DNA from: Haliclona indistincta
Taxonomy: Eukaryota > Porifera > Demospongiae > Haplosclerida > Chalinidae
DNA: 64,000 nt
Assembly (NCBI GenBank): GCA_964017065.1
Contig: OZ024788.1
Location: forward strand, 9,155,761-9,219,760
Direction of reading: 5' to 3'
Positions 47,907-62,059 of the stretch are shown piece after piece. The first letter of the stretch is position 1, and every line of letters starts with the position of its first letter. The translations under genes were made by a program, and so were the position numbers. The notes below the pieces were generated by a model. The model made no database searches. It was given only the letters and a program-made list of their open reading frames with translations, and was not told the origin of the DNA.

Positions 47907-48114
47907 TAAAGCCTAGTTCACAATGAGTCGCAGAGCTTAGCGACGCGACCCTCGCGACGCGGCAAATCGTTCACAATTCGTCGCAAAGCGAAGCGGCGCG
48001 GCGAAACGCATGTTTTTTTTTCTGCCGCGTGACGCGTCGCGAGGATAGAACCTGGTTCTATTTCTTGCGGCGCGTCGCGGCACAGTCATTGCGACTCATT
48101 GTGAACTAGGCTTT
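47907..48114. mobile_element. 208-bp GC-rich MITE inside NLR3
   Basis: Ends AAAGCCTAGTTCACAATGAG and CTCATTGTGAACTAGGCTTT; CGCGACGCG-type palindromes inside. It interrupts the sequence that reads CTCTGGTAGATCAC in NLR2. The target duplication is unclear because TIR and flank both begin TAA/TTA. Confidence 0.85.
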
Positions 48115-50007
48115 ACTCACTCATGTCTCTTAATCTCCAGTCTCTGTCCTTGTGTACAGGATGGTGTGTGAGGTATCGTAGTAACAGAGTATGGACAAGA
48201 CCTGTGTATAGTTCAGTGAGGGTCTTTGGGGCAAACCCTTTGTCCCCATTCCGCCAGTAGCTGCAGTAAATGTCAGTCACTATGGCACATTGTAGAGGAT
48301 TGAACATTAGAGAAGATGAGAATGGATGACAGGAAAGGTACTCCTTGAAATCTTCTACTAGTTCTGGGTTGTCTCCACAAACTGAGTTGATGTACTCTTC
48401 AATGTTCTTATCTGTGAACCCCAGCACTTCTATGTGCTGGTCGATGGACTCCCGAAACTCAGAATGGAGTGTTCTAGTGGCAAGTGGTCTACTGGTCACC
48501 ATTAGTGTGGCCTGAAAAAGTCGCTGTCTACTCATCAGGCGTTGAATTACAGAGCAAGATTCTGTCTGCTCAGTGGTCAGCTCATCGTATCCATCTAATA
48601 TCAACAGCATTCCATTGCCATTTTGTTCAACAATTTCTTTCACTACTTGTTTGTGTATCTCAGGGTCAGGATGGTACAAGAGGTCATTGATAGTTTGTGC
48701 TGTCCTCGTGCTCCTGTCTCTCAGCTTGATAACAACTACCACTCCCCACTCCTGCAGGATCTCTCCTCTGGCCCATTGCTTGCACAACTCAAATGCAAAC
48801 GTAGTCTTACCAACCCCAGGTGCCCCCTCAACAAGCACACTACGGGCTATATCACCGTTTGCACACTTACAGACATTATCGAAATTTAGTTTGGTTTTCT
48901 TCTTCTGGATAGCATCAACATGACCATGCAGTCTGTCCATGATCATCTCATTCTTATCACTCTCTGTCATTCTTGTATTTACTGATTCTTTTTCTACTAA
49001 AGCAATATTAATGAATGATTTTGACTTGTACTTTAGCAGATTAGATTCTTTGTCATATACTGGAGTCGTTTTAAAAGTATATCGATCTTTAAGATAAGTT
49101 GCATATCGTTTCAACCAAGGGGAAGCAGTGGTAGCAGGTGGTGGGGGAGGGGCTACTGAGGGTGAAGCAGCTGTACTGGTAGACTCGTATCCAGGATCTC
49201 AGCGAGGGCCTGCAGTGTGTAACATTACTGTACTGGTGGGTCCATGAAGAGTGGTGAGGGAAGAGGATGGTGCAGTGACTAGTCTAGGATGCTTAGGAAG
49301 AGGAAGACCATGAGAAGGTGAGTGTTGTGGTGAAGCACAGGAGGAGTAAGGAGAGGGATGAGATGGTGCAGGCCTAGAAGAAGTGGTTCCACTGTATGAT
49401 GATGGTATAGTGTCTGATGATTGCCCAACATGAGCTGGAGAGAAAGATGTTGAGAGAGAGTGAGTGACACGAGATGATGAGTGGTGAGCTGTACCAGTAG
49501 TGAAGGGGTTAAGAGAAGGAGTGCCTAGTTTAGGTCGCTGAGGAAGAGGAGGACAATCTTGACTAGGATCATGAGAGAATTGAGAGGAGTGGGTGAGTGT
49601 ATTAGCAGTAGTGGTCTGATAGGATGGTACATTGGAATGATAAAGAGAAGGATGAGAAGGAGTGTCTAGTCGAGGTCGCTGAGGAAGAGAATAAGTGTAT
49701 CGGTAAGGATCATTAGAAAATTGAAGATTGAAGGTAGGAGTTATTGTGGAGAGAGCTAGAGCACGATGTGGGTTTGGATGTTGTGATCTGAAGTATCGTG
49801 GAGAGGGATAGTGTTGTGGAGGATAGTGTGGGTGTGGTCTCTGAGTGAAGGAGGATTCAACATTGTGATATGAAGGAATCATTGGTTCATTGTATAGTAT
49901 ATCGTGCAATTGTTGAGAGTGGTACGTGTAATGTGAGGAGTAAGAAGAAGGATCAACAGCAATGGAGGAGAGGTCAGTTACTGGTTGGTGTACTGTAGAC
50001 ATAGTAT

Positions 50008-50330
50008 CTAGTACAAGTACAGAAATAATTCGTAAAGTAGTTGTTGAAGAATTGACGCATTCGTAGAATCTATCATTATGAGGTGTTTAGACATGCACAG
50101 CTGTGTATTAGCAAGGGCGTATGTATTAGTAAATACTCAAGACAACAAGTTAAGAGACAAAGGAAGTCTCACGAGAGCGAATACATTATTACATGGTTAT
50201 TAATTACATGGTTATAACCACAAGTATACTGTTAGTCTGTCATAAGTGACTGTTCTATCAGATTAAACTTAACCATGGTATAAATCACGCCTGCAATACA
50301 ATACAGCACCTTCGATACAGGCATAATTAA
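50008..50330 (-). other. Conserved 3' end of NLR3 first intron
   Basis: Closely matches 12863-13160 upstream of NLR1, including the acceptor tract. Similarity ends near 50330. Confidence 0.55.
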
Positions 50331-50428
50331 TTTTATCTTAGCATACGTGCAAGAAAACGTCAAAGACGGGCGAGATTGGTGGGTGCTTCAGATTCTATGC
50401 TGCAATAATAATATTCATCGTACACTAA

Positions 50429-52813
50429 TAGTCAGGTTCACTAGCTATGTAATTTTGTTCAAATTTTTGGGAGATTTGGAAAACTATATATTTTTGGAAA
50501 GCTTATAACATAAGGAGTCTGAAAATCAATGTTTGCATTTGCACAGATGCTTGTATTGGACTTTTTTAAGCGTATTAAATGACGAGTATGAATTAGCAAC
50601 TTTCAAATATAATTTATACGAAGTATAACTTATAATTTATACGAACTTTTAACTTATATGAAGGTCATTTAAAATTCAATACCTATGTATTGAGATGTAA
50701 ACAATTTAGTGGTAGCAAAATAAAATTTTGATTCTATCAATTTCAGTCATTTTAGTGGCTGTGAAATAATTTAATTTTATTTAATTTTATCACGTATATT
50801 GCGATCGACCTACTGTTATCATACAAGAACATGAAGCTGTCAGAAAGATTAAAGCAGCAATATTGAGCCATTGAAATCCATTTATTGTAGAAGGCAACCA
50901 GCTATACAATTTCATCACACATGTGTATGTACCCAGTCAAGAAGCAAAACAACAAAATGTACTTGTCTGGCAGCAAGAAGGAGACAGTAAAGATTCACGA
51001 TCAGATTATTGACAAGTGAGAGACCAAAAATCTGTATGGTCGTAAAGCTGCATGTTGATGTTGATGCTGACTCCAAGAGCGAGCACTTTTGCACCATATG
51101 GATCAATGTTGCCGTGCACCGAAAAAGTTACGCTGATTCATAACCTAGAGAAGCTGGGAAACACAGGTCAAATACATGTGTAACTGCAGGCAATAACAGT
51201 ACAACTAGAAAAAATTGCTGTTGTTGATGGAATGGTTCTAGTTCAGAAGTTTGCAAAGAAGAAAGGGACACACAGTACAGTACAAGATCTAGCCAAGAGT
51301 TTTAAAGACAGGCTCACAAATCTGACAGCAGGATTCAGTGAAGTCATCTTGGTCTTTGATACATACAAACCCAACTCCCTCAAAGAGAAAACTAGAGAGA
51401 AAAGACGACAAGGAATAGCTCCCATATGCAATACAAGATCGCAGATGATACAGACATCAAGCATATTCCAATCGCACGGTTTCTATCACATGAAAAATCA
51501 AAAGCAGATCTAACAGACTACCTCGCCAAAGCAATCCTGGATTGCAAAAGGAATCGATTCAGCTATTCATCACTGCAGCCTCAGGTCATACCAGAAGCAA
51601 TGGGAACCTTCACTTCGAAGATAACAATCATGAAGAGACACTTATGATCTGCCTGCATATGGCAGCAAAAGAATCACAACGATGTCCTGATGCATGCACA
51701 ATTGGTATTCTTCTCTACTGATACAGATGTCTTGGTTCTGGCCGTGACACACTATGAGAAGCTCTGCAAAAAGAGATCAATTTCAATGGTTTCAGGTATG
51801 GTGGATGTTGAACCAACCAGGAGAGCATTAGGCGAAGAAAAGGCACAAGTTTTGTTCTACATTTCATGCTTTTACTGGAGCAGACGACATTGGAAATTTC
51901 AGGGATAGGAAAAACAAGATGGTTTCAACAGTACATGAAAGCTGATGTGATTTTGCCGAGAGCACTCATGAAACTACCAATGGAAGGTGACTTTACACAG
52001 GAAGTGAAAGATAAATTGGCTAATTTTGTTTGTTTGAGGTACTGTCCAAAGGATATCTGCATTACCTGATTTAAGATGGCTTCTGTTCTGCAAACAACTA
52101 GCTGAAAGCAACAAATTGCCACCTACGCTTGGTGCACTTAAGGAACACATTAAGCGCATGCCGGGTAGCACAAAGCATTAAGCGCATGCCGGGTAGCACA
52201 CACAAAGCCGGGTATGGTTCCAAGCCACCATAATGCAGCAGCAACAACCTTTTGAACCACTAAATTTTGGATACTACAAGAACACAGATGGTCAAATTTT
52301 GCCAGTCACTACAAAGGTTCTTCCTGCACCACAGGCAATCATCGAGCTAGTTAGATGCAAGTGTAAAACTGATTGCTCTACACTAAGATGTTCATGCAGG
52401 AAGAATAATCTACCATGCACAGAACTCTGCTCATGTGACACAAGATGTGCAAATGATGAAGACAGTAGCATTGGAAATGATACGGACAGTGATGACGATG
52501 ATAAAGAGCAATGAAATTAGTATTAGTTGCCAAAAATTCTTTTTCTGTTGCTATTTGAGTTTTTGATTACTTATTACATATCATGTTTGAAAACCATCCC
52601 TGTGTGAAGTGAAATAGGCTCATGATTTCTGTTAATTAGTATTAATTAGGTAGCCATTTTAAGTCCCCGAAAGGTGGCCAAATGAGGTTCGGTGCAAATG
52701 CAAACATTGATTTTTGGATTCCTCATGTCATAAGCTTTTCAAAAATATAATGGTTTACTAATCTCCACAAAATTTGAACGAAACTGTTTTCATGAACATA
52801 GTGAACCTGACTA
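50429..52813. mobile_element. 2.4-kb TIR element with PIN-like gene
   Basis: Inverted ends of about 140 bp (TAGTCAGGTTCACTA at the left; TAGTGAACCTGACTA at the right, each followed inward by AATATATTTTT-type sequence and CAATGTTTGCATTTGCAC). TAA lies outside both ends (50426-50428, 52814-52816). A degenerate plus-strand gene fills it. It sits in the NLR3 first intron. Confidence 0.75.
51232..52514 (+). pseudogene. PIN/FEN-like transposon-associated protein, frameshifted
   Basis: Successive frames carry one protein family: VILVFDTYKPNSLKEKTREKRR (51300-51400), then YKIADDTDIKHIPIARFLSHEKSKADLTDYLAKAIL, then STDTDVLVLAVTHYEKL (51716 on), FTGADDIGNF-like sequence near 51880, SGIGKTRWFQQYMKAD, and a Cys-rich end (RCKCKTDCSTLRCSCRKNNLPC, 52350-52450). 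Acidic VFDTYK and DTDVLVL resemble metal-binding positions of PIN/FEN-type nucleases. I recall this family as multicopy in invertebrates and fish and without a known role. At least three frameshifts and a 29-bp local duplication (52145-52200) make this copy dead. Confidence 0.55.
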
Positions 52814-52816
52814 TAA

Positions 52817-53532
52817 TGACGCATTTCCTTACACGCTCCACCGCTGTCGGCGAGAGAGCAGCAACTATCGCTTGCATTGTTCTCGAAACATTTTGCCCCA
52901 CCTTCGACTACTAATTTCTGGAAAGTCACTGTGAGCTATCTACATTATCCAACCTGGTGTTACAGTTGAGATGGGTGGGTCGGCATGATGCCGTGTAAAT
53001 TGTTATGATGTCATAAACATGGCGCTACTGTATTAGCCTCAATGGAGAGAACGCCTAATAACTTGACTATCAACATTTTCCTGCGCTTGACCTTGCAAAC
53101 TCTACAAATGCACTAAGGGATATAGTAGCAGAACACTGATAATTTCAAAAGTGGCAGCTCTAAGCTGGAAGCACTGTATATAAAGAAAGAAAGTCTGAAA
53201 CTTCAATGTTTTCTATACCCGCCACCTTACTTCGTGAATAGCTAGAATTAGCCATCGTATAAACGTTTATTTCGTAAGAATCATATTTTAGTCCAGTGAT
53301 GAAATTAACCAAAATGAATCTTTATATATCCGTCCTTGAGTGCTCGCTTAAGTTGCATATACAGTAGTCTGTCTGTGGGTGTATGAATGGGGTTTTTTGA
53401 TTGATGCCTGAGTCTAGCCCAGCTAACTATATTATGGTCAAGATGATCATGATCAACTTGGTCTGGCTTCTAATTACATTACTCTGTAACCAATGGCAAC
53501 TAAAAAGTTCCAACTGTACATGGAGCACTATT
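52817..53532. other. Intron sequence with nothing recognised
   Basis: Part of the NLR3 first intron. No exon, repeat or transposon end was identified with confidence. Confidence 0.4.
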
Positions 53533-53909
53533 GTGTTGGTAAAACAAGAAACGAAACGAAACAATACAAACCTAACCCAAGACCCTAAAAACCTTCGCCT
53601 AACGGCAACCAGTATTCTCTAGCGGCGCCCAGTATTTGCTAACTGCGCCCAGTATTCGCTAACAGCGCCCAGTATTCGCTAACGGCGCCCATGCAGTATT
53701 CACTAACGGCGCCCAGTATCCGCTAACTGCGCCCAGTATTTGCTAATAGCGCCCAGTATTCACTAACGGCGCCCAGTATTCGCCTAACGGCACCAAATAT
53801 TTGCCTAATGGTGCCAAGTATTCGGCTAATGGTGCCCAGTATTGGGTTTAGGTACTAGGTTAGTATGGTTTCGTTTTGTTTTTTGTTTCGTTTTTTGTTT
53901 TACCAACAC
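53533..53909. mobile_element. Foldback element with minisatellite core (copy 2)
   Basis: Ends GTGTTGGTAAAACAA and TTGTTTTACCAACAC bracket an A/C-rich arm and about a dozen 19-20 bp units GCGCCCAGTATTCGCTAACG (53600-53845). CCCAAGACCCTAAAAA next to the array is also next to the array at 29275, although the outer arms differ. Confidence 0.8.
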
Positions 53910-54489
53910 CCCATGTATAGCACTGTGTTTTAATATTATTGTATGCATCTAACTGAAGTCCATCAGCACCTGTATGTGGTACGTGCTATTATCGATTCAG
54001 CTATCATTCAGTCACTAATGGAGCACATGTTACCGTTTGTGATGCTAAGTGTAGCTGTACTGTGAGTTTAATTGCAATGTGGCAGGCTACTATAACGGGT
54101 GATTGTAAGCTATAACCCAGCTAGGCTTGCTCATTTCCACAACATGATCAAACATACCATAAATTATAAATGTTCTGATCTATTATATCAAAACATTTAG
54201 ACTTTGTGTTGTTTTGGCTTATTCCAATGTTAACCAGTAATTTTGTGTAATTAATTTTTATGACAACAGAATTATTTTAACGCCAAATTCTTTGATCATT
54301 GAGTGCTACGTTGAGAGGTTCAGATTCACATTGACGGCTAACGGGAATTAAGATCTTGTAACATAATCACTGTACTATCATCATTATGGACCAGCACTAT
54401 GCAGTATAGTCAGGGTTTCATTTATGAAAGCAAGAGACTCACTTGAACAATTCCTGTCTCCTTGATACCAGTTTATAATTAAAAAAAAA

Positions 54490-54670
54490 ACAATTTCTAG
54501 ATTAGAGCTAGAACTGGTATACTGAGAAAACCAGAAGTACTACCACACGATTTGCACATGGGATACAAGAGATAAACGCTCCTGATTACATTGTATATAG
54601 GCAAGTTCATTGGTTTATGTAACAAGCAGACTCAATCTACAGTTTAGCTAGCTATATGTAGTCGACTGAC
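54490..54670 (+). repeat. Relative of the gypsy leader/LTR at 13835-13990
   Basis: TCTAGATTAGAGCT, then AAGTTCATTGGTTTATGTAAC and TACAGTTTAGCTAGC match the earlier element with scattered differences and one longer segment. It may be a solo LTR or leader fragment. Confidence 0.5.
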
Positions 54671-54753
54671 ACATGAGCTGTGAGAGAGAACAGCAGAACC
54701 ATCATGGTGGCATTGTCTAAATACTATTATTAACAATTAATTTTATTAACGTA

Positions 54754-55299
54754 GTGACTATTTTTACGGTACCGTAAAAATAATTCGCCTGCTATTCTTA
54801 CGGCATTCTTATTATATGTGCGCGCGTGTACAGAATTACTATAAAGGCTTGTTTGTAGCATTGACCGGTCAGCAGTTTCCGGTGGTTCAGTGGTTAGGAA
54901 TGATGGCTTGTAATGCAGACGTTCGGGGTTCGATTCTCTCTGCAGTCATGTTTTTTTTCTTTTTTTTTTATGAGAACTTAGTTTTTTTGGCTAGGTACGA
55001 CACTCTCAACGATCCTTGTGAGGGCCAGAGGCCCTGTTTAGAACGCCCCTCCCGACGATCCATAGCTAGGGCCGAAGGCCCTGTTAGGACACCCCTCCCG
55101 ACGATCCATAGCTAGGGCCGAAGGCCCTGTTAGGACACCCCTCCCGACGATCCTTAGGCTTGACAAGGGCCGAAGGCCCGGGTTAGGACACCCTTCCAAC
55201 TTTGCACAGTTAGGAGGTTTTTTTAGGGTTTAGGGTTTAGTAATGCCGTAAAAATAGCCGCTCGGCTATTTTTACGGTACCGTAAAAATAGCCACTGCC
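54754..55299 (+). mobile_element. tRNA-headed SINE-like element with palindromic ends
   Basis: A tRNA-like head at about 54880-54952 has an A-box (TGGTTCAGTGGTTAGG) and B-box (GGGTTCGATTCTC), followed by a T-rich tract. The imperfect direct repeat TTTTATTAA(C/T)GTA at 54741-54753 and 55300-55312 looks like a target duplication of the length made by LINE machinery. Each end carries the palindrome TATTTTTACGGTACCGTAAA. The tRNA stems do not pair well, so it is not a working tRNA. Confidence 0.6.
55005..55190. repeat. About three 55-60 bp tandem units
   Basis: Unit: AGGGCCGAAGGCCCTGTTAG followed by ACACCCCTCCCGACGATCC. It lies inside the tRNA-headed element. GGGCCGAAGGCCC is itself a small hairpin. 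Confidence 0.85.
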
Positions 55300-55444
55300 T
55301 TTTATTAATGTACTAATTAGTATCAATGACCTGCAGCGATATCAAACAATAAGTGAAATTAAACAGGGACAGTTAGAACCAGTATATTAAGTTTACGACT
55401 AGAACAGTAAATTTGATTGTCGAGTAAATATTTTCAAGGCTCAC

Positions 55445-55763
55445 CTATTGACGTCCTTTGGTACAGGTTCGCTAGTTGACTGACTCTCTCCACGAGGTCT
55501 ACTCTGCCACACCGCCAGAAAGCGTCAGCTAGTCTATTGTACGTAGCCGCTTGACCGTGTCTCTGACTCCATGTTCTCAGCATTGTCGTTCTTTGCGCGG
55601 GTACAGAATTAGGAGCATTTCCAAGAATATTCAGTTCATCTGTCTGCGTCAGTCCTAGAACAGGCGCAATCTCTCTCCAGTCATGAATCAACTGAGATAA
55701 CTCGACCAAATCAGAGTCCAGGCACTGTCGCTCCAACGACAACAAGCCCTGACTGGACGCCAT
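55445..55763 (-). CDS. DEATH-domain first exon, assigned to NLR3
   Basis: ATG 55763 (ATGGCG) opens 106 codons plus one base before a GTGAGC donor (phase 1). The DEATH domain reads DSDLVELSQLIHDWREIAPVLGL, TDELNILGNA, RTTMLRTWSQRHGQAAT, YNRLADAFWRCG, DLVERVSQLANL. It aligns end to end with the exon at 30280-30595. The matching acceptor is at 50008, 5.4 kb downstream. Unlike its NACHT-LRR partner this exon is undamaged, so it could still make a short DEATH-only protein if read through to the stop at 55434. Confidence 0.7.
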
Positions 55764-55825
55764 CCTTCCAGTTCTCCAACAAAGACCATGCACATCCGTT
55801 GTAAAAGGAACGGGCTAGTAATGGA

Positions 55826-56873
55826 TCTATGCGTCATGAATATCATTAACGTGAGCTAGAGTGAGTGTACATGATATAGTGAGTTAGTCTCTACTGCTAG
55901 TGGCTCCTGTTCTGATGTCGACCACTCCTTAGCTGGTGTCACATGGGTCAGTACTGCAGTGGCTGGTGCTATAGTTGCTGCTGACCACACTGAGAAAATG
56001 ATGGCTTAGAATAGAGCTCACACAACACATGCACACTCTCACCTGATCTGTGCTGCTGCTGTTGACTATAATTATTACAAGCTAGTGGAGTGAGATCATG
56101 TGTAGTCTGAGCTAGGAGAGTGGAACATGTGTATAGACCTGTCAGCAAAGAGCAGATAGATCGTGTTTGAAGCAACACAAATAATCCGCCTCTTACTTAA
56201 TCAAGAGTGTATAATGGTTCTTGTCTTAATTCATTCTTTGTAGAGAGAAATAAAGAAACTCAATTCAGACACTCAGATGGTGTTGCAGTTAATACAGGTC
56301 ATGTGACAGACACCCCCAGCCACTACCTGAGTCAGAAAAGAGAGAATCATCAATGATACCTGGTACACTCATTAACTCACTCTTACACTCATTCTCGTTT
56401 TAGTGCAGTGCTGGTCTTGATCAGATCAAGGTGTTTGTAGAACCACTCACAGAATGTGAAGGTACGAGTACGCAGCTGGTCTCTACACATCTGCTGACGA
56501 GAGACTAACATCTGCTTGTTATCCTCCTCCATCCCTAAGACACACAATGATACATGTACACCATCACACTAACCACACCCACCTACACCAAGTAGTAGAT
56601 TCCAACCCAGGTAGTCAAGGTTCTGATGAGTGAGACCACGCCCAGTGTGAGACAGGAAATAGTAGCTGAAAGCATCACCAACCATAGACCTCTGATTCTG
56701 TACAGAATAAGAATCAAGACATGTTCACTGTACAGTAGGTACTGTAGTAGTAGAGGAAGATTGAGAACAAGAGAACAGGATTGACTCACACAGTGAAATA
56801 GTGTTGTACCGCTTCAGTGAAGGCATTGTCCCAGAAGATGGTAGCAATGTCAGCTGCTGGTTGCTGAGCTTGC
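55826..56873 (-). pseudogene. Block C, STAT part: linker exons next to DNA-binding exon remnant
   Basis: Linker exons at about 56703-56590 and 56545-56396 keep HTGRGLTHQNLDYLG and RTRTFTFCEWFYKHLDLIK, but the first has lost about 13 residues present in block A (FVVPEVVPW region). Directly upstream on the same strand, across an intron of about 80 bp, lies the end of the DNA-binding exon (ATFWDNAFTEAVQHYF-like, 56766-56865). No NEMF or GFRP exons intervene here, unlike block A. The exon breaks off at 56870 and joins NEMF sequence. The same TGA ends the linker frame as in block A. Confidence 0.65.
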
Positions 56874-59574
<2,701 letters not shown>

Positions 59575-60056
59575 CATGTGATCACTAAAATAACTTAGAT
59601 GGGGCAGTTAGTCTATAATTATTCTGGAGAAAAAAAGAGAGAGAAATGAATGAGAACGTGGTTTATTGCAATAGAATACAGAGATGAGTAGTAAGACTAT
59701 TGTTAAACATTTATAGCACAACAGACTTAGGAATCAGTAACAACCTCACCATTAAAACAGAGCTTGCAAAAAAACAAAGAAATGTTTCATTTTCATGCAA
59801 TATGCCATTAGTGCCTTGAGGTTACCAGAGCTGGTATTTTTCATGGTACATGTACATCTAAATTTTGTGATTTTAATGAGAGCAATATACAATTATAATG
59901 GCTTCTATGAATTTAATCTGAATTGTACCACTCACGAATTATAAATACACACAAAAATACCAGCTCTTACCGCTGAGGCAATAATTATAAGCTCAATGAG
60001 TATTTCTAGTTTGTCATGGTCATACTAAACTAAAGCAGTGATGTGTCATGCATACC
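59575..60056. other. AT-rich spacer, nothing recognised
   Basis: No exon or repeat seen between block C and the DEATH exon of the next gene. Confidence 0.4.
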
Positions 60057-60382
60057 CTAATTGCTGTTTGATAGTGACTCTGCGATGAGTTCAGCTAGTC
60101 CATCCAGTCCATCGGTCTCTCTCAGACACTCTATCAAGTGTTGATATGTGCGAGGAGCTGCAGTACTTATCAGCCATTGTTTAAGAATGGCTTGTGTGAC
60201 ACTCTTAGCACCATCTTGGATATGATCCTTCTTGATCAGATCAACTGCTGTTCCATTATCATCTTCTAGGAGATACATTCCAAACGTCATGTACTCTTTA
60301 GCAGAAATCACTTGAATGATGTTTAATGGTTTACCATCAGTTCCTTTCATTTTCATCAATTTTCGTAACGTAGGAGTGTCAG
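60057..60382 (-). CDS. C-terminal DEATH-domain exon, probably of the ROCO-type gene
   Basis: After a TTGTAG acceptor at 60383 the frame (phase 1) runs 107 codons to TAG at 60059-60057: TLRKLMKMKGTDGKPLNIIQVI, EYMTFGMYLLEDDNG, AVTQAILKQWLIS-like helix, RTYQHLIECLRETDGLDGLAELI. This is DEATH-domain-like (six helices, W in helix 5). I place it as the last exon of the gene to the right because it lies downstream on the same strand and that gene already carries a DEATH exon. My reading of the preceding exon gives phase 0 at its donor, which does not match, so a further exon or another arrangement is possible. Confidence 0.55.
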
Positions 60383-60437
60383 CTACAAGTGCATATACCA
60401 ATAATAATTACTGCAGATCAGGAAACGTTAGCGATAT

Positions 60438-61887
60438 CATAGATTTTATAGTACCGGGATAGGAAACAAGCGCATATTTGCGTGTTAGTACGGATAGTTA
60501 TCGTTGAACGATTATTGCGAAATATTGACCGAGCCCGCAAGAAATCCACTAGATTGCTAGAAATTGCCCCTTTTTTTTGCCAAGATGCCTGGTTTGACAG
60601 CGTCGTCTGTTACTCTGGAAATTGTTGTACCGTTCAGAACCATCCATTTCCACTAGCTTACTGCCTTTCTACCTGCACAGCAAGCCATGGAGACAGTGCG
60701 TTCTTCTGCGTCCAATTGCACGCCCAGAAATTCGGCAAATATTCTACCTAAAAAACGAGCTAAAAACTCGTTTCCTTTTCACCCGTTAGATCTACAGCCC
60801 AGCTATCCCTTCCAGTTCCACTAAACTTTGTTCGAGGTGCATAATGCTATAAAAGGCGAGCTGCTGTAGCCACGGAGGCTTTCTTTACACGTCCAGAAAA
60901 CAAATCGAACAGCTTGTCTGGGCGATAAACAGCCTCGACACAGCCGTACAGTCGAGTGTACAGCTAGTAGCGATTTACTACGAGGTAGCTGAAGGTTAAA
61001 CTCGCTCAGCAGGTACTTACCATCTTACAATACGCTGTTTTTTGCTGAAAACAGAACAAACTAGGCACCAAAGGTGCTGATGCCTCGGTGGAATTCCATT
61101 GTACACAGCACTGGACTAGCTACAGTAAACTCCACCTATTATACAAGCTATAGCACAATTCCTGTACAGTAACTATCCACCATTTCACAAACACAGCAAC
61201 TGCAGATCTATACAGGATTTCTGTACAGCACTGCAACAAGCTGCAATACAGCACTGTTTGCAGAATAAGCTAGTGGGTTGCAACTATGCAATCAGAAGCC
61301 TAGCAGTGCTAACCACATGGAATTCAGTTGGGCGTGCCTATAATCAACACAGCACGTGAGCGCTGGTTGCTAGCTAGCTTGCCGCTGCTTAGCGATAGCA
61401 CGATTGATTTCTCAGCACTCACTGTACTACCTTGAGTAAAGAATTGTCTTACAAGCTGTGAAAAAGACTATAGTAGACAGCTTTATCTTCAGCGAAGTCC
61501 CACAATGCTGAGCGAGTCCAGCAATGCCATTCAAGGTAATGAAGCTTTGGAACCAAAAGTCTATCAATTCAATTCCGAGGCAACACAGAGTTGAACATGT
61601 ATTGCAAGTATCAGCGCTTAGTTTTCAGCCGACGCGGAGTTCTGCCTGCGGACAGAATGAATGAATGAATGAATGAATGAATGAATGAATGACAAAACGA
61701 CGAACTACTGTATGCCTCGTGGCTCCGCCCACCGAGGCATAAAAATGTAGCCACAAGTACGCTTGGCGGCTAGATCAGTGACGCCTTCCAAGTGCTGAAT
61801 AGTACGGCATTGACGGGTCGCGGTAGTTTGTAATATGTGATTTAGCTTACACTACTCGTTTCCTATCCCTCTACTATAAAATCTATG
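60438..61887. mobile_element. 1.45-kb TIR element
   Basis: Terminal inverted repeats of about 30 bp (CATAGATTTTATAGTACCGG and, inverted, CTCTACTATAAAATCTATG). No target duplication was convincing and no transposase found. Internal features: CTGTACAG-rich short repeats at 61120-61260, an (AATG)n run and a GAGGCAT palindrome near 61710-61740. Confidence 0.6.
61655..61692. repeat. (GAAT)n microsatellite
   Basis: About nine perfect tetranucleotide units inside the 1.45-kb element. Confidence 0.95.
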
Positions 61888-62059
61888 GCGTTCTTTAACT
61901 GCGCATATTTTATTATACATTGTATAATAAAATAAAAACTTTCATTAACTTTCAATTATGTTTGATTGAGTAGCAGCTGCAGGCATGCGCCCACAATTGC
62001 AGGAGCACAAATGCCCCTTTTCGCAAATTAGGTCACATAATTATTATGTGTAACTTACA

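Larger units (their letters stand above)
44140..50007 (-). pseudogene. NLR3: NACHT-LRR exon broken by a stop and two insertions
   Basis: The acceptor TACTAG at 50008 and phase 1 match NLR1 and NLR2, and ATG 50002 is intact. Segments in order: Ser/Pro/His linker 50007-49199; a TGA at 49201-49199 where NLR1 reads CGA (HRDPG becomes R-stop-DPG); NACHT 49198-48115 with EGAPGVGKTTF, LLILDGYDE and VTSRP; a 208-bp MITE (47907-48114); winged-helix part 47906-47372 (FLHLTLQEYLAA); a 1.5-kb foldback (45871-47368); then LRRs 45870-44140 ending KW-stop. Apart from these three hits the frame is open throughout, so inactivation is recent. Its DEATH exon is at 55445-55763. Confidence 0.85.

Noticed and set aside
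54877..54952. A working tRNA gene
   Set aside because: A-box and B-box are present, but acceptor and T stems do not pair well and it is embedded in an element with a target duplication.
60483..60751. 89-codon plus-strand open frame with many Cys
   Set aside because: Lies inside a TIR element, no start context or domain; composition looks random.
61655..61692. CRISPR-like or regulatory repeat
   Set aside because: It is a plain tetranucleotide microsatellite. No CRISPR-type spaced repeat was seen anywhere; the genome is eukaryotic.
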